A stretch of 60,000 bases of DNA from Chrysomallon squamiferum (taxonomy: Eukaryota; Mollusca; Gastropoda; Neomphalida; Peltospiridae): positions 20,402,822 through 20,462,821 of the forward strand of contig CM022671.1 of the NCBI GenBank assembly GCA_012295275.1, written 5' to 3'. The stretch's first letter is position 1. Each line of letters begins with the position of its first letter. A model generated the notes under the pieces. The model was not told where the DNA came from, ran no database searches, and saw only the letters and a list, made by a program, of their open reading frames with translations. Made by a program: the position numbers and the translations under genes. Positions 54,517-60,000 of the stretch are shown one piece after another.

Positions 54517-56658
54517 ATGTCATCAGGTCTATATCGATGGGAATCGATGAAATCCATGCCTACCAAGCGCGTGTTTGCCTCACCTGCTGTTCATAATGGA
54601 CAAATATATGTTCTTGGTGGCTGTGATGATAAAGGCATTCCCCTGAGTAATTTTGAAGTGTATGATCCTTCCACCAGAAAATGGACTAAGCTGGATGATA
54701 TGCCTACTAAGCGAGCAGCGCCTGGTGTTGCTGTTGTTGATAATAAAATAATTGCTCTTGGAGGTGTTGCAGAGGACCAGACGCCACTTGATGTTGTCGA
54801 AATGTACGACATTGAAACTAAGAAATGGACAAAACTTAATGGTTTGAAAGAAAAACTTCTTGGATTGTCAGTAGTGGTTAAAGGTTTGTTCTTTGGCAAA
54901 TTTAAATAATAAGTTGCTGCACACATAGCAGTAAATGTGACAGTTAAAATCGGTTTTTAAATTTTATTTCACATTTAAATAATTCAGTTTTTTCTTGATT
55001 TAAAACCTAAAGACAAAGTATACATATTATAATATGTTAATTTACTATTTTCAGACAATAAAATCTTAATAGTAGGGGGAATGGCAATAGACACAAACTC
55101 TCGAGATTATTTCTGTTCATTTGATGTTAGCAAAGACCAGTGGAAAGAACTGCCAACTATGCCAACTGCAAGATATGCATCCTCATCATTTCTCATTGGT
55201 GACAAACTCTATGTGATTGGTTAGTAAGTTTATTTTCATTATAATTATGTCACATTTCTTTGATGCAAGCACACATTCATTCATCCTAGATCTGAAGAAA
55301 ACTTACCCCTCTCTTTATAAATTATGTATTCAAGACTCAGAATACATTTTGTAGATTTTAATAACAACAACAACAACAACAACAAAAAATGCACATTATG
55401 TCAAAACATAAATAACGTTCATAAAGTGGATTCTGTTTCCAGTTAATTTTATTTATTTATTTATTTATTTATACCTATTGAAATTCTTGTTTAAATATTT
55501 ATAACAGGAGGGCGACAAGGTAAGATACCTACAGCAGCTTTTGAAGCATACAACATGAGTACACAAAAATGGGAGCAGTTGCCAGATATTCCAAGCAAAA
55601 GAGTTTTTTCAATGTATGAAGCTACAGACAAACATATCTTTAGCATTGGAGGACTCCAGCAGCCAGCAAATAAGGGATTTTCAGATGCCTGTGAAGTTTT
55701 TGATCTAGATAAAAGTAAGTATTTGATCTGGAATGTAGTAACAGTTTTCCTTCTTTTTATTCCCTCTTATGTAGTTTTTGAATTACAACAGGTTTATTTT
55801 AAGACAAATAATGATTCTGATGCCGTCTAGTATGGTGAACTTAAAATAAAAAACAACTATTACAAATGTTTTAGTTCAGTTTTTATCTCATCTGTAAAGA
55901 TTCATTTGAATTGCTAATTTTTTTGGACATATTAATTTTTCATTGTGTGTGTCTGTGTGTGTGTGTAAACGTATTGAATGTATGTATGTATATCTAAAAA
56001 TGCATGGTATTTATTTGATAAAAATCCTCACTCCAAAAACCAAACAACTAATCTCTCAATGTAACTGCCAAGACAACACATATTTTTGATACTTTTTATT
56101 AGCTGGCTCTGTACTGTTTTCATACTTATGATTACAGAAGAATGGAAAATAGGTCAACCTATGCCAACCAAGAGAGGTGATTTTGCAATTGGAGTAGTGG
56201 GAGGAAAAGTTATATGTGCAGGAGGTTTGGGTTAGTTGACCTTTTAAACTTTCATCAATATGTGTGTCAAATTTAAAACTATAAATAATATCTGCATTCA
56301 TTTTAGTTTTAAAACAAATTCAGCATGTTGATAATATAATGTATGAAATGGGAAAATTATTATATTTTAAAAAATTTAAAAACAAAAATGATATTAAAAT
56401 TCATTTTTTATAAGCATGGCATATCATAATTTCAATAAGTCCTATTGTTAATATGTCTGTGTTACAGGAAACCATGGCAAACCATTGAACACTGTTGAGT
56501 GTTATGATCAAGAGAACGACACTTGGACACAGATTTGTGACCTTCCCACCCCACACTGCTCATGTACATACAAAACTATAGATGGGTGTCTGCATGTAAT
56601 TGGTGGGCTATCCAAGCAAGGTCCTAGTGGAAATATGGAAGCCCTCAGTTTTAGATAA
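54517..56658 (+). CDS. KLHDC8-like: Kelch-repeat protein, KLHDC8A/B-like
   Basis: Exons 54517-54883, 55055-55219, 55508-55714, 56138-56230 and 56468-56658 join in frame to 340 aa, close to KLHDC8A/B (about 350). The start MSSGLYRWESMKSMPTKRV is used because the longer upstream frame would cross the acceptor at 54489. Successive Kelch blades carry the double-Gly strand and later Tyr/Trp: YVLGGCDDKG..FEVYDPSTRKW, IALGGVAEDQ..VEMYDIETKKW, ILIVGGMAIDTN, YVIGGRQGKIPTAAFEAYN, FSIGGLQQPANKGFS, CAGGLGNHGKPLNTVECYD and HVIGGLSKQGPSGN. GGRQGK, GGLQQP and GGLGN are characteristic of KLHDC8. No BTB, BACK or TM segment is present. The protein should form a Kelch beta-propeller used for protein binding. 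The cellular role of the family is not well settled. Confidence 0.93.
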
Positions 56659-58800
56659 ATAATTGCATAGAACTAAAACAAAATGAAAAAAAAATTAAAT
56701 TACATTATCAATCTATTCTACAACTTTTGCATTCTTCATCTGGAGAATGAAATAGTTTAATTTATTCTGTTATATTAATTATCTGGTAGATTGTTGATTT
56801 TTGAGTCAAATTATAGATCTCTCTTTAGGATATTTATTTAACTCTGTTTTTACCCCACTGCCTCACAAGTCGCTTTTGGAATTTTCCTGTACTATGCTTA
56901 ACAGTAGATTGGTAATATGGAGAAATAATGAATTAAAGATGTCAATCCATTATTTAGTTAACTACAGTGGATATCTTGATGTTGAAGCAAAAGACTTGAT
57001 GTTGTTTCATTAATTTTCGTTGAATTTAAAAATATCTGGTAGGTTCTAGTTTGATTCCAGCAAACAGCAAAAAAACTAACAAAAAACCCAATCTTTGTAT
57101 TAAATATTATTAATTTTCACTGTGTTTGAAGATAAGAGCTCAAGTAACATTTGTTTACTGACAGTGTTTTCACCAGTAATACATACAAATAAAAAACAAT
57201 AAGTAATAATAAATATTGTGTAATTTGAAATGATTTACAAAAAAGTGTGGTTGTAAATGCATTTAAATATGAATATCTGCTCAATCCACTGTATGTTGGT
57301 TGTACACATCTGAAAACGGACATGAGCTTAATTACCTATTAGTCATCTTCAAGAAAGTATAAAAAATTACTGTTACTTTAAAATTACTGTTAGTAGAAAC
57401 TGTTTTTATGATACTTATTAATTATATTTTTTCACAATGTTGTGAACTTTTCTAGCTTGGCTTCTCTGTGATATGGTATTGGTCATTGGCGTTTTCTATT
57501 TTTGTAATTTATTATTACGGCTACAGATTTTGTTTTTTTTATAAATGTCTATTATGGAATTTTTTTACTTTTTTTCCCTTTATGTGACCAAATTTGAATA
57601 TATAATTAGGGTTTCATATTAATATTTTCTATCGTTTATATTTATTTTTGTTTAAAGTGTAAATTTGCTATTAAAAACTTGTGTGATTTTCTATCTAATA
57701 TAGTTTTCTATCAAATATTTACCATAATTTTACATTACATATTTGTATGATGCTTTACATTACTTTCCATCATTTTCATTTTTGATCCAATATATAATAT
57801 AAACTTTTACCATAATTTTATATTAGGTATTTGTGTGATGCTTTACATTAATTTCCATCAAATGCATTTTTGATTCAGTATTTAATATACTTGTTCCTCA
57901 AGCATTTTTTGTTTCGTTTTTAAAATTACTTTCCAATAACAATTTGTTATTTTTCATCAGTCATTTATGTTGCATTTTTCACATTTTCCATCAAATATAT
58001 GTAACTTCTTAAGCATACGAGTATTAGTATTTAATATATTTGTCATTAACTTTCAATTTTGCTTTGTATTGAATACGTTTGATAAATGGATTCAATTTCT
58101 GTTATTACTTTGTCCTGCGAACATGTCAGAGAACATATAAGTAAACTTTTTACAATATATCACAGGGAAAATACTTATCTTTTGTTCTCAGGATCTCTGT
58201 TCTCAATAGACTGACATTTTTAAAAGATTACTGCTTTTTAGCTGCATTAGATTTTGAACCTTTATGAACGAGTTAGAAAACAAAATGGGATAACTTGTTG
58301 GTTGTGCTCCTTTGTTACATATAGTGAAATACATGACTACTCTGGTTTATTTTTATATATCAGTATTTGTAATATTGAACAGTACAAGATTTACATACAC
58401 TCGCACACTACATAAACAAACACACAAGCATGCCAAACACACATGCACAGAGTTAGAAGTGATCTGCTACACCTTTATGTGATAATATCCATCTGATAAT
58501 ATTTTTCAGGTCTTAATACTTAATAGAATTTATGCATTATCAGACTATAGATACATATGTCTCGCATCAATTTTTAAAATTAAATATTAAAAATATGACA
58601 GTAAACCTTCGTGTTTTTTATTTTTAGCACATATGTATTATTTACCACAGATTTAATTGTGTTTAAATAAATACAATATTGTATTTTTATGCTACATTAA
58701 TCTTATTTCTTGTTTTTAAAACATTTTAATTAAAAGATTTTGTTCCTGGATACAATTGATTACATTTATGTAAAATAAAGAACTTGGAAGTTAGTTGTGT
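56659..58800 (+). other. Probable long 3'UTR of the KLHDC8-like gene
   Basis: AT-rich DNA without exons. A well-formed poly(A) signal (AATAAA at 58774-58779) is followed by a GT-rich stretch (GTTGTGTTTTTTTTGTC), the usual layout of a cleavage site. A 3'UTR of about 2.1 kb is plausible. A series of similar phrases around TTACATTA..TTTCCATCA between 57700 and 57990 suggests diverged short tandem repeats. Confidence 0.4.
58774..58779 (+). terminator. Poly(A) signal candidate
   Basis: AATAAA with a GT-rich downstream element within 35 bases. Confidence 0.5.
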
Positions 58801-60000
58801 TTTTTTTGTCGGCCTGTCTTATCTGCAGATATTTGGTTCTAGGATATACTAGATGCTCAGGATACTTGCATTAAAATTTAATGTAATAATTGTAGCCTGA
58901 ATGTATTCATAGAGCTACTACTAAGAAGTTCTTAAGAATAGTCTAATGGAAAATTAAATTTTTCAAATATTTTGATCTTCAGATACTATACACTATATCA
59001 GGGGTACTTACTGTAATTTCTCTTAAAGACTTATGTTCAGAATAATCAACAAAGACACAGAACACAAACAGGATCTAAATGTTTATTTTCATAACTTTTA
59101 ACAGTAAAAAAACTGACTAATATTCCACAAAATAAATAATGAAAAATGAAAAGCAAACAACTTAAAAAATGCCATTAAAACAAATGCACTCAAAACATTA
59201 CAGTATAAAAATACAATCCACTTAAAATTTCTAATTCTAAGTTTAAATATTTTTATTTGTTACAAAAAACATTTTGTGCATTTTTAAAACCCTTTTGCAT
59301 ACATCACCATAAATAGCAGAGGTTTGACATTTCTTGAAGAACATTTTTATTCTGGATCCCAAACAATCCAGGGAGACCTACTATTATTTGGTTTCAAAAT
59401 TTAATTGTTGCACTTGTAGTGTGAAGAAAAAAAAATTGGTTTTACTACAATACTGTCATAGGTCAGTTAATTGTGAAATGAAAACAAAATTATCTTTGAA
59501 TATTGCAAGCACCAAGCAAATCCAAGATGAAAACAAACAAAAAATTGATTATTCAGAACTAATTGAAATAAAATGTTGTCCATGACAGAAATGAATAATA
59601 ATGATAAATGTATTTAATATAAATATAAATTATATCCATTCAATTGATTAAAACATACCCTGTTGTATAAAAAAAATTGCATGTAAAATGACAGGACAGA
59701 GGTGTGTGTGTATACACAGTATATTACAACCTGTAGTTCCTGATAGCAATCTACTGTTAACAAAACACATCACTTAATTATACTAATGGCTACGAGTAAA
59801 ATAAATTATTATTATATGTATATATATTTTTTTGTAACACTGAACTGTAATGACATACGATGTTGCTGTATTAAAAATCTGATCACATTAAATGATTTTG
59901 ATTGACTGTCACTAGTGATCACACATGATCACTGATCACCTTGGTATTAATTACAAAAATCTCTAAGTTAAAAAGAACACAGTAAATTAAAAATAACATT
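58801..60000. other. Intergenic or 3'UTR of a neighbouring minus-strand gene
   Basis: No coding exon was recognised on either strand. Near 59080 the plus strand reads TGTTTATTTTC, so the minus strand has an AATAAA. A minus-strand gene starting beyond 60000 could end here. This is speculative. Confidence 0.3.

Noticed and set aside
54591-54926. 111-aa minus-strand ORF
   Set aside because: Shadow of the first Kelch exon.

Overview
The window is low-GC eukaryotic DNA with spliced genes, GT-AG introns and many GA, CA and AAT-type microsatellites. The gene families (SEFIR/IL-17 receptor-like proteins, HMIT-type SLC2A13 sugar transporters, a bifunctional lysine-degrading AASS, an amine-like GPCR and a KLHDC8-like Kelch protein) are those of a bilaterian animal. 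Clustered IL-17 receptor-like genes and an HMIT tandem pair would fit a mollusc or another lophotrochozoan, but that is inference. I saw no bacterial operon, CRISPR array, rRNA gene or virus.

Layout. At 425-4173 (+) is the 3' part of an IL-17 receptor-like gene: ectodomain end, TM helix, SEFIR domain and a histidine-rich tail. At 7332-11619 (+) is a complete second SEFIR receptor with almost no ectodomain. At 17203-18158 (+) is a one-exon amine-receptor-like GPCR interrupted by a one-base frameshift in TM2. At 20154-24114 and 27687-31952 (both -) are two nine-exon SLC2A13/HMIT paralogs inside a tandem segmental duplication covering about 19.7-36.3 kb. At 36946-50310 (-), with a probable noncoding first exon ending at 53026, is a complete 21-coding-exon AASS gene (938 aa). 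At 54517-56658 (+) is a five-exon KLHDC8-like gene (340 aa), divergently oriented from AASS. The last 3.3 kb holds its probable 3'UTR and no recognised gene.

I assembled each spliced model by reading donor and acceptor sites and checking phase. Both transporters, AASS, KLHDC8 and SEFIR gene 2 close exactly in frame from ATG to stop (564, 580, 938, 340 and 579 aa).

Most notable points: the two HMIT copies differ at the TM1 position that, by homology to XylE and GLUT1, separates proton-coupled (Asp) from facilitative (Asn) transport; one SEFIR receptor has an internally duplicated His-rich tail; the neighbouring one lacks an ectodomain and carries a CxxCxxCx8C motif in its tail; an 0.8 kb near-perfect tandem duplication copies the acceptor of the first AASS coding exon; and the GPCR frameshift lies in a T run. 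I found no clearly new multi-gene system. The SEFIR pair and the HMIT pair are the best candidates for undescribed biology.
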